A stretch of DNA of 64,000 nucleotides from a virus. The translations under genes were made by a program, and so were the position numbers. Position 1 is the stretch's first letter, and the number at the start of each line of letters is the position of its first letter. Below, piece after piece: positions 1-7,719 of this stretch. The stretch lies in the IMG/VR virus record IMGVR_UViG_3300034073_003944, positions 1-64,000 of that record. One strand, written 5' to 3'. Under the pieces are notes generated by a model. The model saw only the letters and a program-made list of their open reading frames with translations, searched no databases and was not told where the DNA came from.

Positions 1-9
1 GAGTTCACA

Positions 10-288
10 ATGCATTATATTGATGCGTTACATACAAAAGAAAAGAAAGACATGATGGTCGGCATGTACAATCAAATACATAAAATACAAATAGATGTAT
101 TAGAACAAAATCCACAGATTGCTGACTATAATAATCTTACAATGTCCGAAAACTTTTTAAGATACATGGGCGGTGATCCAAGTCTAATTCAAAGATTTGT
201 TAATTTCAGAAAATCAAAATGGCCTAATGATACTTGGACAAGTCAGATCAAACATCTTTGGCCTCAACCATTCTATCCAGCATTGTAA
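10..288 (+). CDS. Hypothetical protein, possibly the 3' part of a longer gene
   Basis: I do not recognise this 92-residue protein. The reading frame is open back to the window edge (three more codons), so the first Met may be internal and the gene may start outside the window. It is polar and predicted soluble, with several Trp and Pro residues near the C-terminus (WPNDTW, HLWPQPFYP). The next gene starts about 45 bases after its stop. Confidence 0.5.
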   Translation: MHYIDALHTKEKKDMMVGMYNQIHKIQIDVLEQNPQIADYNNLTMSENFLRYMGGDPSLIQRFVNFRKSKWPNDTWTSQIKHLWPQPFYPAL

Positions 289-332
289 AAAGTATTGACA
301 CGGTTGAAACATTGTTGTATAGTTTATCTAAT

Positions 333-617
333 ATGACAAAGCCAATTAATGTTTCAACCGATATCAAAATCAACATCAAGGGTAATGAGTTCACGCTTTC
401 AAAAGATGAAGCAAGTCAACTGATTACATCACTCAAGCGTGAACTTAATGTTTTAGACTATGATGCACAGTCTGTACCACAATATCCAATTAGTCCGTGG
501 CCGGATTGCTCTACATTAGCTTATAGGAATGATCCAGCTTGGACTAAGCAAATCAATACAGATAATCCTGTTAGCATAAATGGTGTACATACAAACACTT
601 ATACATTTAATGCATAA
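333..617 (+). CDS. Hypothetical protein, paralogue of the gene at 1630
   Basis: About 94 residues starting MTKPINV. I chose the ATG in the context TCTAATATG because it avoids overlap with the previous gene; an in-frame ATG lies upstream at 234. Residues 8-40 (IKINIKGNEFTLSKDEASQL) align with the same part of the protein at 1630 (INVKINDVEYALTSGEANAL). The two are therefore tandem paralogues with a shared N-terminal module (beta strand then helix) and divergent Pro/Asn-rich tails. No function recognised. Confidence 0.6.
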   Translation: MTKPINVSTDIKINIKGNEFTLSKDEASQLITSLKRELNVLDYDAQSVPQYPISPWPDCSTLAYRNDPAWTKQINTDNPVSINGVHTNTYTFNA

Positions 618-619
618 TT

Positions 620-874
620 ATGACATTATTTAGTAGAATGAGTAAGGATGTTGAACCTTATAAGAAGTTTGAGGTAGAACTAAATCTTCCACATATTTGT
701 TGTACTAACAAACCTTCTCGTAAAGAAGATTGTTGGATGGAAACGGAAGATTATAGAAATGTTGTGATGTTATTTGAAACGGGTATTCGTTATGTTTCTT
801 CTAAGGGATATTTCTTTTTTAGCTTGTCAATATTTGGATTTGGGTTTAGCATAGTGAGACAAAATGAATACTGA
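620..874 (+). CDS. Hypothetical 84-residue protein
   Basis: Unrecognised. It has a polar N-terminal half with a Cys pair (HICC) and a hydrophobic C-terminal stretch, YFFFSLSIFGFGFSIV, that may be one membrane segment. It starts two bases after the previous stop and overlaps the next start by 11 bases, so it is probably co-transcribed and translationally coupled. Confidence 0.5.
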   Translation: MTLFSRMSKDVEPYKKFEVELNLPHICCTNKPSRKEDCWMETEDYRNVVMLFETGIRYVSSKGYFFFSLSIFGFGFSIVRQNEY

Positions 875-1211
875 TTTTATGTTTCGGGTATGGGATGTTG
901 TCAACAAGTGTTATGTTGATAGCAAGCAAAATATTTTAGTTATTGATAGTAATGGTTATTTGCTTATCAATGAGATGCCAGTAGATGATGATAAGTATAT
1001 TATAGAGAAGTGTACTGGATACAAGTGTGTTGACGGCAACTATTTGTATGAAGGAGATTATGTTGAATGGAAATTAGGTTTGAAGATGGTACAGGCACGA
1101 ATTTTGTTTCAACATTTTTGTTTTTGGGTGTATGAAATTAGGGGTGGGTGTATGTTATTTAGTCAACAACAGTATAAGTTGATTGGTAACAAAAATACTA
1201 ACCCTATTTGA
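864..1211 (+). CDS. YopX-family protein (copy 1)
   Basis: 115 residues. It begins MNTDFMFRVWD, the FRVWD opening typical of YopX proteins, and has a degenerate middle block (CTGYKCVDGNYLYEGDYVEW) matching the family's YTGLKDKNGKEIYEGDIV segment. YopX proteins are common small phage proteins of unknown biochemical role. This is the most divergent of five copies: the central GLKDKNG is lost. No Shine-Dalgarno site is visible. Confidence 0.8.
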   Translation: MNTDFMFRVWDVVNKCYVDSKQNILVIDSNGYLLINEMPVDDDKYIIEKCTGYKCVDGNYLYEGDYVEWKLGLKMVQARILFQHFCFWVYEIRGGCMLFSQQQYKLIGNKNTNPI

Positions 1212-1239
1212 TTGACCGTTTACAATTATATGGTATGAT
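1212..1239 (+). promoter_or_regulatory. Sigma70-type promoter
   Basis: TTGACC (-35) and TATGAT (-10) are separated by 16 bases, with TGG directly before the -10. The ATG at 1246 is six bases after the -10, so the transcript could start at or next to the start codon and be leaderless. Confidence 0.7.
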
Positions 1240-1245
1240 GTAATT

Positions 1246-1617
1246 ATGATTAAAGTTGTTATAAATGCAAAATATGGTGGATTTGGATTGAGTCACGAAG
1301 CTATTATGCGATATGCTGAGCTTAAGGGATTGAAGATAGTGACTGAGGGTGTTAGGTATGATAGTATGACTGGCAAACCTATATATAGTAATTACTATAT
1401 TGACAGTGTGAAGGAGGAGAACTATTTTAGTGTATATGATTTTGAAGATAGGACTGACGCAGTACTTGTACAGGTTGTAGAGGAATTGGGTGAATTGGCT
1501 AATGGACCGCATGCCAAGCTTAAGGTGGTAGAGATACCTGATGATGTGGAATGTTGGAAAATTGAAGAGTATGATGGATGGGAAAGTGTGCATGAATGTC
1601 ATAGGGTGTTTAACTGA
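1246..1617 (+). CDS. Conserved phage hypothetical protein (KYGGFGLS family)
   Basis: 123 residues opening MIKVVINAKYGGFGLSHEA. The opening KVVIN..YGGFGLS recurs in hypothetical proteins of many tailed phages; the function is not known to me. The middle and end are acidic (VVEELGELANG, EIPDDVECWKIEEYDG), consistent with a small soluble protein. It has its own sigma70-type promoter immediately upstream, so it may be an early gene expressed separately from the YopX gene before it. Confidence 0.7.
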   Translation: MIKVVINAKYGGFGLSHEAIMRYAELKGLKIVTEGVRYDSMTGKPIYSNYYIDSVKEENYFSVYDFEDRTDAVLVQVVEELGELANGPHAKLKVVEIPDDVECWKIEEYDGWESVHECHRVFN

Positions 1618-1629
1618 TTTATATAAATT

Positions 1630-2010
1630 ATGAATATGAATAATATTAAAGTGACGCAAACAATTAATGTAAAGATTAATGATGTTGAATATGCATTAAC
1701 ATCCGGTGAAGCAAATGCATTATATAATGCGTTGGGTACTGTTTTGAATTTACATAAGCCATTGAGTATTCCGGATAAATATCCTATATATACTCCGTAT
1801 GATATTTGGCGTGGTATTCCGCCTGTGACTTCTACTGAAACTCCTCCTATGAATCTTTGTTCTAATGGAGAAACAGGCACTCCTCCTATCAATCAGTATA
1901 GTTGGAATAATGCTACTGCTGAAGAACGAAAAGAACGCCATGACAGGGGTCTTTTTGCAAATAATCTTCCTCCTACAGGTTTTCCCAATCATATGTGTAC
2001 AAATCATTGA
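1630..2010 (+). CDS. Hypothetical protein, paralogue of the gene at 333
   Basis: 126 residues (MNMNNIKVTQTINV). The first 40 residues share a beta-strand/helix module with the protein at 333. The remainder is Pro/Thr/Asn-rich (TPYDIWRGIPPVTSTETPP) and probably extended. Unknown function; the paired copies suggest local duplication. Confidence 0.6.
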   Translation: MNMNNIKVTQTINVKINDVEYALTSGEANALYNALGTVLNLHKPLSIPDKYPIYTPYDIWRGIPPVTSTETPPMNLCSNGETGTPPINQYSWNNATAEERKERHDRGLFANNLPPTGFPNHMCTNH

Positions 2011-2018
2011 TTATCAAT

Positions 2019-2240
2019 ATGAAAGCGACATTAGAGTATAATTTACCGGAGGAACAAGATTTATATATTGGCGCTTGTCAAGGTGTAAATATAAAGAATG
2101 TTGTGCGTGATATTGACAATGAGATGCGAAATTGGTTAAAGCATGGCCATTCATTTAAGAGTGCTGATGAAGCGCTTGAAAAAGTGAGACAGATGTTGTA
2201 TGATGATTTGAATCGTTATGGTATAAATTTGCATGAGTAA
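2019..2240 (+). CDS. Conserved small phage protein (MKATLEYNLPEE family)
   Basis: 73 residues. The start MKATLEYNLPEEQ matches a small protein I recall in many phages (a helix-rich protein with a GMRxxxKHG-like turn, here MRNWLKHGHSF). I chose the ATG at 2019 over an upstream in-frame start that overlaps the preceding gene. The stop overlaps the next start (GCATGAGTAA), implying coupling. Role unknown. Confidence 0.65.
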   Translation: MKATLEYNLPEEQDLYIGACQGVNIKNVVRDIDNEMRNWLKHGHSFKSADEALEKVRQMLYDDLNRYGINLHE

Positions 2241-2589
2241 TTTTGTATTTAGAATTTGGGATAAACAATCTCAAAAATATGTAATGACCGGCGCACTTTA
2301 TGGTTGTGAAGGTGTTGCCGGTTTATCCACTTATTTCAATCGTAAAACACATATTGTACAACAATTTAGTGGATTGACTGATGTAAATGGTGAGAAGATT
2401 TTTGAAGGCGATGTATTAAAATATGGAACTAAGTTGGGCATTGTTAATTTTAGTTATGGCTGTTTTTATGTTGAAAATGTTGCATTGAACGAGTATATTT
2501 GCAGTGAAATTTCTGCTTCAATGGATTATCCGTGGATTGAATTAGAAAAATTTGGTAATGTATTAGAACATCCTGAATTGATTAAATGA
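2233..2589 (+). CDS. YopX-family protein (copy 2)
   Basis: 118 residues. It begins MSNFVFRIWDKQSQKYV and contains QQFSGLTDVNGEKIFEGDVLKYG, the family's central block, then a beta-rich tail ending LEKFGNVLEHPEL (matching IGNIFENPEL). It overlaps the genes on both sides by a few bases. Unknown biochemical role. Confidence 0.9.
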   Translation: MSNFVFRIWDKQSQKYVMTGALYGCEGVAGLSTYFNRKTHIVQQFSGLTDVNGEKIFEGDVLKYGTKLGIVNFSYGCFYVENVALNEYICSEISASMDYPWIELEKFGNVLEHPELIK

Positions 2590-2921
2590 ACGGTACTGAA
2601 ACAAAAGATACTTCAATTATTCCGGTTGGTGTGTATTGTTATACATGGAATGAATTACCTAGTGAAAAGAATAATTTTCGTGGTACGATTAATAAGTGTC
2701 CATATTTGAAGCGAGAAAATGTAAATGGAGTGGAATTTCCTTGGTGTGATTATCTTGAAAAGGGGGGATTTCCCAATGGTGGTAAATGGGCGGGTTGGGA
2801 AGATGAAGTTGTTGCTGAAAAAACTTTGATTGAACATTTTGGAAGTGAAGAGAAGATGAATGAAAAATTATCGTTGTCTCTTTTGTTTGACTTATGTAAG
2901 GAATGTAACATAAATGAATAA
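2586..2921 (+). CDS. Cys/Trp-containing phage hypothetical protein
   Basis: 111 residues with spaced cysteines (GVYCYTW, NKCPYLKR, FPWCDYLEKGG, LCKECN) that could bind a metal. The block CPYL...CDYLEKGGFP is reminiscent of a conserved phage hypothetical, but I cannot name it. It starts with an ATGA overlap on the YopX stop. Confidence 0.6.
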   Translation: MNGTETKDTSIIPVGVYCYTWNELPSEKNNFRGTINKCPYLKRENVNGVEFPWCDYLEKGGFPNGGKWAGWEDEVVAEKTLIEHFGSEEKMNEKLSLSLLFDLCKECNINE

Positions 2922-2941
2922 ATGAAAGTGTAATCTTTTAC

Positions 2942-2970
2942 TTGACTTGTTATAAAGTGTGTGGTAAAGT
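2942..2970 (+). promoter_or_regulatory. Sigma70-type promoter (repeat copy 1)
   Basis: TTGACT, a 17-base spacer ending GTGTGG, then TAAAGT; the next ATG is nine bases later. The stretch TTGTTATAAAGTGTG is repeated almost exactly before the gene at 7012, so this is a duplicated promoter cassette. Confidence 0.7.
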
Positions 2971-2979
2971 GTTATAACA

Positions 2980-3201
2980 ATGAAACGGGGACCAACAAAA
3001 AATACACTAGCATTTAGAGCTTTAATGTCTGCTGAAGAAGAGCAGCGTAAATTGACACTTGAGGAAGCTATCTTAATTCAAGGTAGTCGTGATTATTCAC
3101 GGTTTAGCATTGGAGGCGATATTCTTACTCCTGACGAGCTGATTGAATATCAATACCAACGAATGCTTGAGAAAAACGCTCGTAAACAACAAACGAATTA
3201 A
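2980..3201 (+). CDS. Hypothetical 73-residue protein
   Basis: MKRGPTKNTLAFRALMS then a charged helix-rich body (EEEQRKLTLEEAILIQG). No recognised domain. It is the first gene after the duplicated sigma70-type promoter. Confidence 0.55.
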   Translation: MKRGPTKNTLAFRALMSAEEEQRKLTLEEAILIQGSRDYSRFSIGGDILTPDELIEYQYQRMLEKNARKQQTN

Positions 3202-3203
3202 AT

Positions 3204-3437
3204 ATGAAATCATTTAACAAACCGTTTTTACAATTATTGGAGATTGTAACTGATAAAGAACGCAGCAATGTTTTAACCGCAGAAAAAACTGTGGATATTA
3301 TAGAACGAGACAACAGTGTTATTACAGGTTTTGTTGTAACCGACAAATATGGTGATGTAGGCATCATTGATAAAGGTGCGGTAAAATGGATTGGCAAACA
3401 AGAATTCTTTGTTATGATGCAAGAAAAAACTAATTAG
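3204..3437 (+). CDS. Hypothetical 77-residue protein
   Basis: Short soluble protein (MKSFNKPFLQLLEIVTDKERS) with a beta-rich middle (VITGFVVTDKYGDVGIIDKGAVKWIG). Start context AAATATG, no Shine-Dalgarno. Unrecognised; same transcription unit as 2980. Confidence 0.55.
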   Translation: MKSFNKPFLQLLEIVTDKERSNVLTAEKTVDIIERDNSVITGFVVTDKYGDVGIIDKGAVKWIGKQEFFVMMQEKTN

Positions 3438-3460
3438 AAAGTTAAATGATATTGTAACTT

Positions 3461-3850
3461 ATGAGTGACCGTTTTAAATTTCGTATTTATTCTTTTCTAG
3501 AGAAGTCTTTCTACTTTTTCTCTATTGGAGATGGTGAAGATGGTTATCCTCAAGGACTTGCTGGTGGTGTTAGTGAAATACAACAATATACAGGCTTAAA
3601 AGATAAAAATGGTAAAGACATTTATGAAGGTGATATTGTTAAAACGCTAGACAAAGACGCTATATCAGCAATATTCGTTAATTATACAGTGTATACCCGT
3701 GGTGTTATTACATGGTTACGCGAGGGATTTTGTATTTCTCAACCATATATTGGTAGCAACGAATTGCACAATTATACTCACTGTGATTGTTGTGACTGTG
3801 ATTTGGAGATCATTGGCAATATATTTGAGAACAAAGAATTATTAAGTTAA
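3461..3850 (+). CDS. YopX-family protein (copy 3)
   Basis: 129 residues. MSDRFKFRIYSFLEKSF opening, canonical QQYTGLKDKNGKDIYEGDIV block at about residues 43-65, and C-terminal LEIIGNIFENKELL. A Cys-rich insert (HCDCCDCDLEI) before the C-terminal motif is unusual among the copies here. The central block is nearly identical in DNA to that of the copy at 4064, indicating recent duplication or conversion. Confidence 0.92.
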   Translation: MSDRFKFRIYSFLEKSFYFFSIGDGEDGYPQGLAGGVSEIQQYTGLKDKNGKDIYEGDIVKTLDKDAISAIFVNYTVYTRGVITWLREGFCISQPYIGSNELHNYTHCDCCDCDLEIIGNIFENKELLS

Positions 3851-3851
3851 T

Positions 3852-4067
3852 ATGAATAAAAGTGTTACTGAATTGTGTGCCGATTATCCCAATTTGGCAG
3901 AATATATTGTTCAATTGGAGAAACGAGAAAATAAACTTCTTAGAATTTTATATATGATTCGTAGTGGGAATGCTCCCCTATATGACTCTGATGATGCTAT
4001 TAATTTTCAAAACGAAGTGGATGATATACTTGACCCGTGGATTAGAAAAAATATTAATAAAGTATGA
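3852..4067 (+). CDS. Hypothetical 71-residue helical protein
   Basis: MNKSVTELCADYPNLAEYIVQLEKRENKLLRILYMI suggests an amphipathic helix or short coiled coil, followed by an acidic tail. It sits between two YopX genes and overlaps the second by four bases. Unrecognised. Confidence 0.55.
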   Translation: MNKSVTELCADYPNLAEYIVQLEKRENKLLRILYMIRSGNAPLYDSDDAINFQNEVDDILDPWIRKNINKV

Positions 4068-4492
4068 ATAACCGATTTAAATTTAGAGTGTGGGATAAAA
4101 TAAATAATTCATTCTTTATCAATGAAGAAACTAAGGATGTATATTTTGATATATGGCAATGGACAGATAAAATGTCAACTTGCTTAAAATATCCAATAGA
4201 AGACTGTATTTTTCAACAATATACAGGCTTAAAAGATAAAAATGGTAAAGAAATTTACGAAGGTGATATTATTCGCGGAATGTTTGATTTTGGACCTGCT
4301 GGTTTCACGGAAGAAATTCTACCTATAAATTGGCATAGTGAAAAAGGTTATCAATGGGAATATTGGCAGTTAATAACAATTGAAGTTGTGGGTAATATTT
4401 TTCAATATCCATGTAAACCCGACCATAATGGTGAATGTATTATTTGCGATTGTTGGTTGATAGATTGTCCGATTTTGAATAAAAGTAAATAA
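4064..4492 (+). CDS. YopX-family protein (copy 4)
   Basis: 142 residues. MNNRFKFRVWDKINNSF, then QQYTGLKDKNGKEIYEGDII, and IEVVGNIFQYP near the end. It has an extra C-terminal tail with four cysteines (CIICDCWLIDCP) not present in most copies. It overlaps the previous stop as ATGA. Confidence 0.92.
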   Translation: MNNRFKFRVWDKINNSFFINEETKDVYFDIWQWTDKMSTCLKYPIEDCIFQQYTGLKDKNGKEIYEGDIIRGMFDFGPAGFTEEILPINWHSEKGYQWEYWQLITIEVVGNIFQYPCKPDHNGECIICDCWLIDCPILNKSK

Positions 4493-4494
4493 TT

Positions 4495-4767
4495 ATGAAA
4501 TATAAAGTTACATATTATGATTATGATACTGATTCAACGATAACTAAAAATTGTATTGATATTGATTATAATACTATTGATAAAACTTTTAGTTTTTATC
4601 CAGTAGACGACCCTCCTCGTATTTATAGATCTGTTGTTATTGACCATCCAGTAGTTAGTATTTATCAAAATGATCGTGGGCTTAGAATTACTGTAGATGG
4701 TTATCAATGTATAAAATCAGGTGGCTATTGGAAAACAAAAACAATTATTGAAAGTGCGGATAAATAA
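4495..4767 (+). CDS. Hypothetical 90-residue protein
   Basis: Beta-rich, Tyr/Asp-rich protein (MKYKVTYYDYDTDSTI) with no recognised motif. It starts two bases after the YopX stop in an AATTATG context without a Shine-Dalgarno site. Confidence 0.55.
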   Translation: MKYKVTYYDYDTDSTITKNCIDIDYNTIDKTFSFYPVDDPPRIYRSVVIDHPVVSIYQNDRGLRITVDGYQCIKSGGYWKTKTIIESADK

Positions 4768-4769
4768 CT

Positions 4770-5006
4770 ATGAGTGCATTTAAGTATAAAAAAGTAAAAG
4801 ATTATAAAGTTGAAGTACGAACCAAAACCAATGTTAGTATTGCAAGTATAGAACGAGATGTTGATGGTTATTTTTATTTTTGGATGGATGAAAGTATTAA
4901 TGGAGCTTGGACTTCAAATACTTTAAGAGAAATTGCAAATAAACTTGACGAACTCAACAAAGAGTGGGATACTACTATTAAAAGAGAATTCTCCGGGGAA
5001 AAATGA
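4770..5006 (+). CDS. Hypothetical 78-residue protein
   Basis: MSAFKYKKVKDYKVEVRTK with a C-terminal helix (TLREIANKLDELNKEW). Unrecognised. Overlaps the next gene by four bases. Confidence 0.55.
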   Translation: MSAFKYKKVKDYKVEVRTKTNVSIASIERDVDGYFYFWMDESINGAWTSNTLREIANKLDELNKEWDTTIKREFSGEK

Positions 5007-5197
5007 ATAAACAATCAAACGCTATATTTTATTTAATTCTAACATTTATAATTGGATTTCTAACCACTTACATTATTACAAATGATGGAAAAGTAGTTAC
5101 AATAGATAATTGCCAATATATCAAAACCTTTGGTGGAAGAGGTTTCTCATTAACCCATAAAGGTAATTGTACAAACAATATTCATCAAAACAAATGA
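5003..5197 (+). CDS. Small membrane-anchored protein
   Basis: 64 residues with one N-terminal hydrophobic segment (residues 8-27, IFYLILTFIIGFLTTYIIT), then a short polar tail with two Cys. Likely a type II single-pass inner-membrane protein. The stop overlaps the next ATG (ATGA). Confidence 0.55.
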   Translation: MNKQSNAIFYLILTFIIGFLTTYIITNDGKVVTIDNCQYIKTFGGRGFSLTHKGNCTNNIHQNK

Positions 5198-5400
5198 ATA
5201 GAAAAGACTTTATAAAATCATTATTTGGTGTACCCGCTTTAATTTTAGCAAACAATACATCAAATATTTCTAGTAACAATACTGTTGCAAAAGATGTAGT
5301 ATTTTATAATAAATTAAGTCTTGATTTAAAAGGGAATATTGGATTGGGTCCCAATCCGTCTTCTTATCCACTACATGTATATTATCCTAATGAAAACTAA
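5194..5400 (+). CDS. Small exported-like protein carrying a fibre-type motif
   Basis: 68 residues from the ATG that overlaps the previous stop. The N-terminus MNRKDFIKSLFGVPALILA looks like a signal peptide. The C-terminal half, LKGNIGLGPNPSSYPLHVY, matches the GNIGIGTTSPxxxLxV module repeated in the fibre proteins at 39720 and 43751. It could be a displaced fibre module or a small secreted relative. Function unknown. Confidence 0.5.
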   Translation: MNRKDFIKSLFGVPALILANNTSNISSNNTVAKDVVFYNKLSLDLKGNIGLGPNPSSYPLHVYYPNEN

Positions 5401-5401
5401 T

Positions 5402-5623
5402 ATGACTACAAAGTATTTAAGTGTATATCCTGAATGGCATTGTAGAAGAAATGGAGGAGGATTATTTTTAGGAATAAGGATAATGTTTCCCCGCACTATT
5501 TGGCGCAATGATGCTTTAGGAATTGATGACACTTATAAAGCAATTACTTTGCAGTTAGGATTGATATTGTTTACTTTGCGCTTTGATTTAAAATATAATT
5601 ACAAAAACATTACCGCTCAATAA
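5402..5623 (+). CDS. Hypothetical 73-residue protein
   Basis: MTTKYLSVYPEWHCRRNGGGLFLGIRIMFPRTIW; a Gly/aromatic-rich start and a hydrophobic C-terminal third (LQLGLILFTLRFDL) that may contact membrane. The start is taken at the AATATGAC site. Unrecognised. Confidence 0.5.
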   Translation: MTTKYLSVYPEWHCRRNGGGLFLGIRIMFPRTIWRNDALGIDDTYKAITLQLGLILFTLRFDLKYNYKNITAQ

Positions 5624-5624
5624 T

Positions 5625-5966
5625 ATGACTAAATTGTATGTTAAATTAACTGCCAAACCTGATACTTGGTTTAAGGCCGGAACAGAAGTGTTTGATTATG
5701 ATGAATATGGCAAACGAATTACGCTTGAGTCATACCACGAATGGCTTAAATCTAAATCCATCTTAGTAAGAGGTATTCATATCTATGAAAATGGCGTTGA
5801 AGCTGAAGACGGTGAATTGTGCCGTATTGATGAATTTGATATTGAACTAACAGATAGTGAACGAGATATTCCGTGGCCTAAGCCATTAGATCCTCCAACT
5901 ACTACTGCTGATGCAGAAGCCAGACAAAGAAGGTTTGAAGAGAATATCAGGCATATTCAAGGATAA
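5625..5966 (+). CDS. Hypothetical 113-residue protein
   Basis: Soluble acidic protein. MTKLYVKLTAKPDTWFKAGTEVF resembles phage proteins that open with a beta-hairpin around WFKAGTEVF. The C-terminus is a charged helix (TADAEARQRRFEENIRHI). No assigned function; no Shine-Dalgarno (CAATAATATG). Confidence 0.55.
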   Translation: MTKLYVKLTAKPDTWFKAGTEVFDYDEYGKRITLESYHEWLKSKSILVRGIHIYENGVEAEDGELCRIDEFDIELTDSERDIPWPKPLDPPTTTADAEARQRRFEENIRHIQG

Positions 5967-5971
5967 ACTAA

Positions 5972-6322
5972 ATGACTGATAACCGCACATATTATTATGA
6001 CATAAATGGTAAGATGGAGCCAGACTATGAAAGTATGGCGGCTTATTTATTGGATGAAGGTGTATTGTTTGTAACATCAGCAATTGATAGATGTAATCAA
6101 AAAGAGTGTTTGGGATTGTATATTTTAATCAATGATTACTTTGTTCCCGCTTCAGATGCTGAGTCTGTTACTTATGATGAATTGCCAAAACTATTTGAGA
6201 TGTATAAAGAAAAACAATGGAATGGTGTGAGTAAATTTGTAGCAGATAAACGAGGTATTCCAGATCTTTCTTGGCGAGATAAAAATAGCGCATTTCAGAA
6301 AAAACTTGGGAATGATAAATAA
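5972..6322 (+). CDS. Hypothetical 116-residue protein
   Basis: Unrecognised acidic protein (MTDNRTYYYDINGKMEPDYES). It mixes strand-forming segments (LGLYILINDYFVPAS) with a helical C-terminus. Last gene before an AT-rich gap containing ATATTTATA. Confidence 0.5.
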   Translation: MTDNRTYYYDINGKMEPDYESMAAYLLDEGVLFVTSAIDRCNQKECLGLYILINDYFVPASDAESVTYDELPKLFEMYKEKQWNGVSKFVADKRGIPDLSWRDKNSAFQKKLGNDK

Positions 6323-6360
6323 TTTAGTCATAGTGGTTATAGTCTATATTTATAGAATAT

Positions 6361-6942
6361 ATGATTAAGTTGACGGATATATTTAAAGAAATTATTGATT
6401 ATGAATTTGTTTTGTGTAATAATAATCAATCATTGAATGAATCTCCTGTAAGAGTTAATAGTATACCCACTGAATTATTTGCTAGTAATGGTTCAAATTA
6501 TGAATATACCAAATACATCATAGAGAATGGAAAGTTGGTGGGTAATTATAAAGATTATAAAATATATCAGTTAGTTATTAACAATGAAATTATTGATATA
6601 TTTATATATAACGAATTGGCTTACATATATTTCAAATATAAGTTAAATAATAATATTATACAAGAAATAACAATATGGCAAAATCCATTAACATTAGGAT
6701 TGTTTAGAGATGTAATGTTTAATTACTATTTAGATAAGTTTGACGGCGTAATATCAGATGCAGTTCATTCAGTCAGTGGAGAAAATTATTGGAAAAAACT
6801 ACTAAATAAAGCAAAAGAATCCGGTTTCAAAATATCTGTATTAAGAGACAATTCAGTCAAAATTCCAATTGCCAATATCAATGATTTAGATAAATATAGA
6901 CACTCAACATTATACAAATTTGTTATAGAAAAATCCAAATAA
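6361..6942 (+). CDS. Hypothetical 193-residue protein
   Basis: MIKLTDIFKEIIDYEF, AT-rich coding with many Asn/Ile. The last third (SGENYWKKLLNKAKESGFKISVLRDN) suggests an alpha/beta domain, and the length and order faintly recall an acyltransferase-like fold, but no P-loop or GNAT motif is visible, so I leave it unassigned. The start lies 7 bases after TATTTATA. Confidence 0.55.
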   Translation: MIKLTDIFKEIIDYEFVLCNNNQSLNESPVRVNSIPTELFASNGSNYEYTKYIIENGKLVGNYKDYKIYQLVINNEIIDIFIYNELAYIYFKYKLNNNIIQEITIWQNPLTLGLFRDVMFNYYLDKFDGVISDAVHSVSGENYWKKLLNKAKESGFKISVLRDNSVKIPIANINDLDKYRHSTLYKFVIEKSK

Positions 6943-6960
6943 AATTTTGCAAAAAAACTA

Positions 6961-7002
6961 TTGACTTTGTTATAAAGTGTGGGGTAAAGTGTGGGGTAAA
7001 GT
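6961..7002 (+). promoter_or_regulatory. Sigma70-type promoter (repeat copy 2) with duplicated -10 region
   Basis: TTGACT followed by TTATAAAGTGTGGGG and TAAAGT, with a direct tandem duplication of GTGTGGGGTAAA giving a second TAAAGT at 6997. It is near-identical to the promoter at 2942. The YopX start codon is nine bases after the second -10. Confidence 0.7.
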
Positions 7003-7011
7003 GAAGTTAAT

Positions 7012-7410
7012 ATGAATAACAATTTAAAATTTAGAATTTATATTCCAGAATATAAAAGATTTGAGTATTTTGATTTGAATAATTTTGAGTTCTCGGATTT
7101 GAGTAAGTTTCATTATTCAGATAGAAATTTACATAGTAAAGAATATCCAATTCAACAATATGCAGTCTTGAATGATAAAAATGGTATACCGATTTACGAG
7201 GGTGACATACTATCTACCTATATGAATGATGTAGATACAAACAAAAAAGGTGTTGTAACCCGTGCTATTAGTGGTGCCTATACTTGTATATACAATTACA
7301 TTCCTAGTGACGAAGACAAATCAAAACTATTTACCCATTTTGTAATCAGTGTCGCCCACGAATCTGTTGTAGTTGGAAATATATTTGAAGATGCCGAACT
7401 ATCAAAGTAA
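7012..7410 (+). CDS. YopX-family protein (copy 5)
   Basis: 132 residues. MNNNLKFRIYIPEYKRF opening, QQYAVLNDKNGIPIYEGDIL central block and VVVGNIFEDAEL C-terminal motif. The GLKDKNG core is altered to VLNDKNG. Promoter directly upstream; no Shine-Dalgarno. Confidence 0.9.
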   Translation: MNNNLKFRIYIPEYKRFEYFDLNNFEFSDLSKFHYSDRNLHSKEYPIQQYAVLNDKNGIPIYEGDILSTYMNDVDTNKKGVVTRAISGAYTCIYNYIPSDEDKSKLFTHFVISVAHESVVVGNIFEDAELSK

Positions 7411-7411
7411 T

Positions 7412-7708
7412 ATGAATACTGATGAAATAATTGAAACATTGAGGCTGTTAAACAATAGATTACTTCAAATTGAGGAATATGTTAAAAAGCAAACGGAAAT
7501 TCCAAAGAAGAATCTAAAGTCTCTAGAACAACATAATAAAGAATCATTAAGTAATTTTACCGCAATCAATCATCTCAACTCTGGCTTTGCTTGTCCAAAG
7601 TGTGGTGAAGAAATGTATTATTCTAATCCCGGTGTAGTACTAGCTTCATATCCTCCTAAACGAAATGTTCGCTGTAACAATTGCAGTCATATGGATTATG
7701 TATACTAA
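7412..7708 (+). CDS. Coiled-coil/zinc-ribbon protein
   Basis: 98 residues from the AATATG start. The N-terminal half is a helix (IIETLRLLNNRLLQIEEYVKKQ). The C-terminal half is a four-Cys zinc ribbon (CPKCGEEMYY...RNVRCNNCSH). Such proteins often bind nucleic acid or act as adaptors; no partner is evident. Confidence 0.6.
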   Translation: MNTDEIIETLRLLNNRLLQIEEYVKKQTEIPKKNLKSLEQHNKESLSNFTAINHLNSGFACPKCGEEMYYSNPGVVLASYPPKRNVRCNNCSHMDYVY

Positions 7709-7719
7709 TATTTTATAAT

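Noticed and set aside
1204-1659. - strand frame antisense to the KYGGFGLS gene
   Set aside because: Tyr/His/Ile-rich composition typical of antisense translation, overlapping a well-supported gene with its own promoter.
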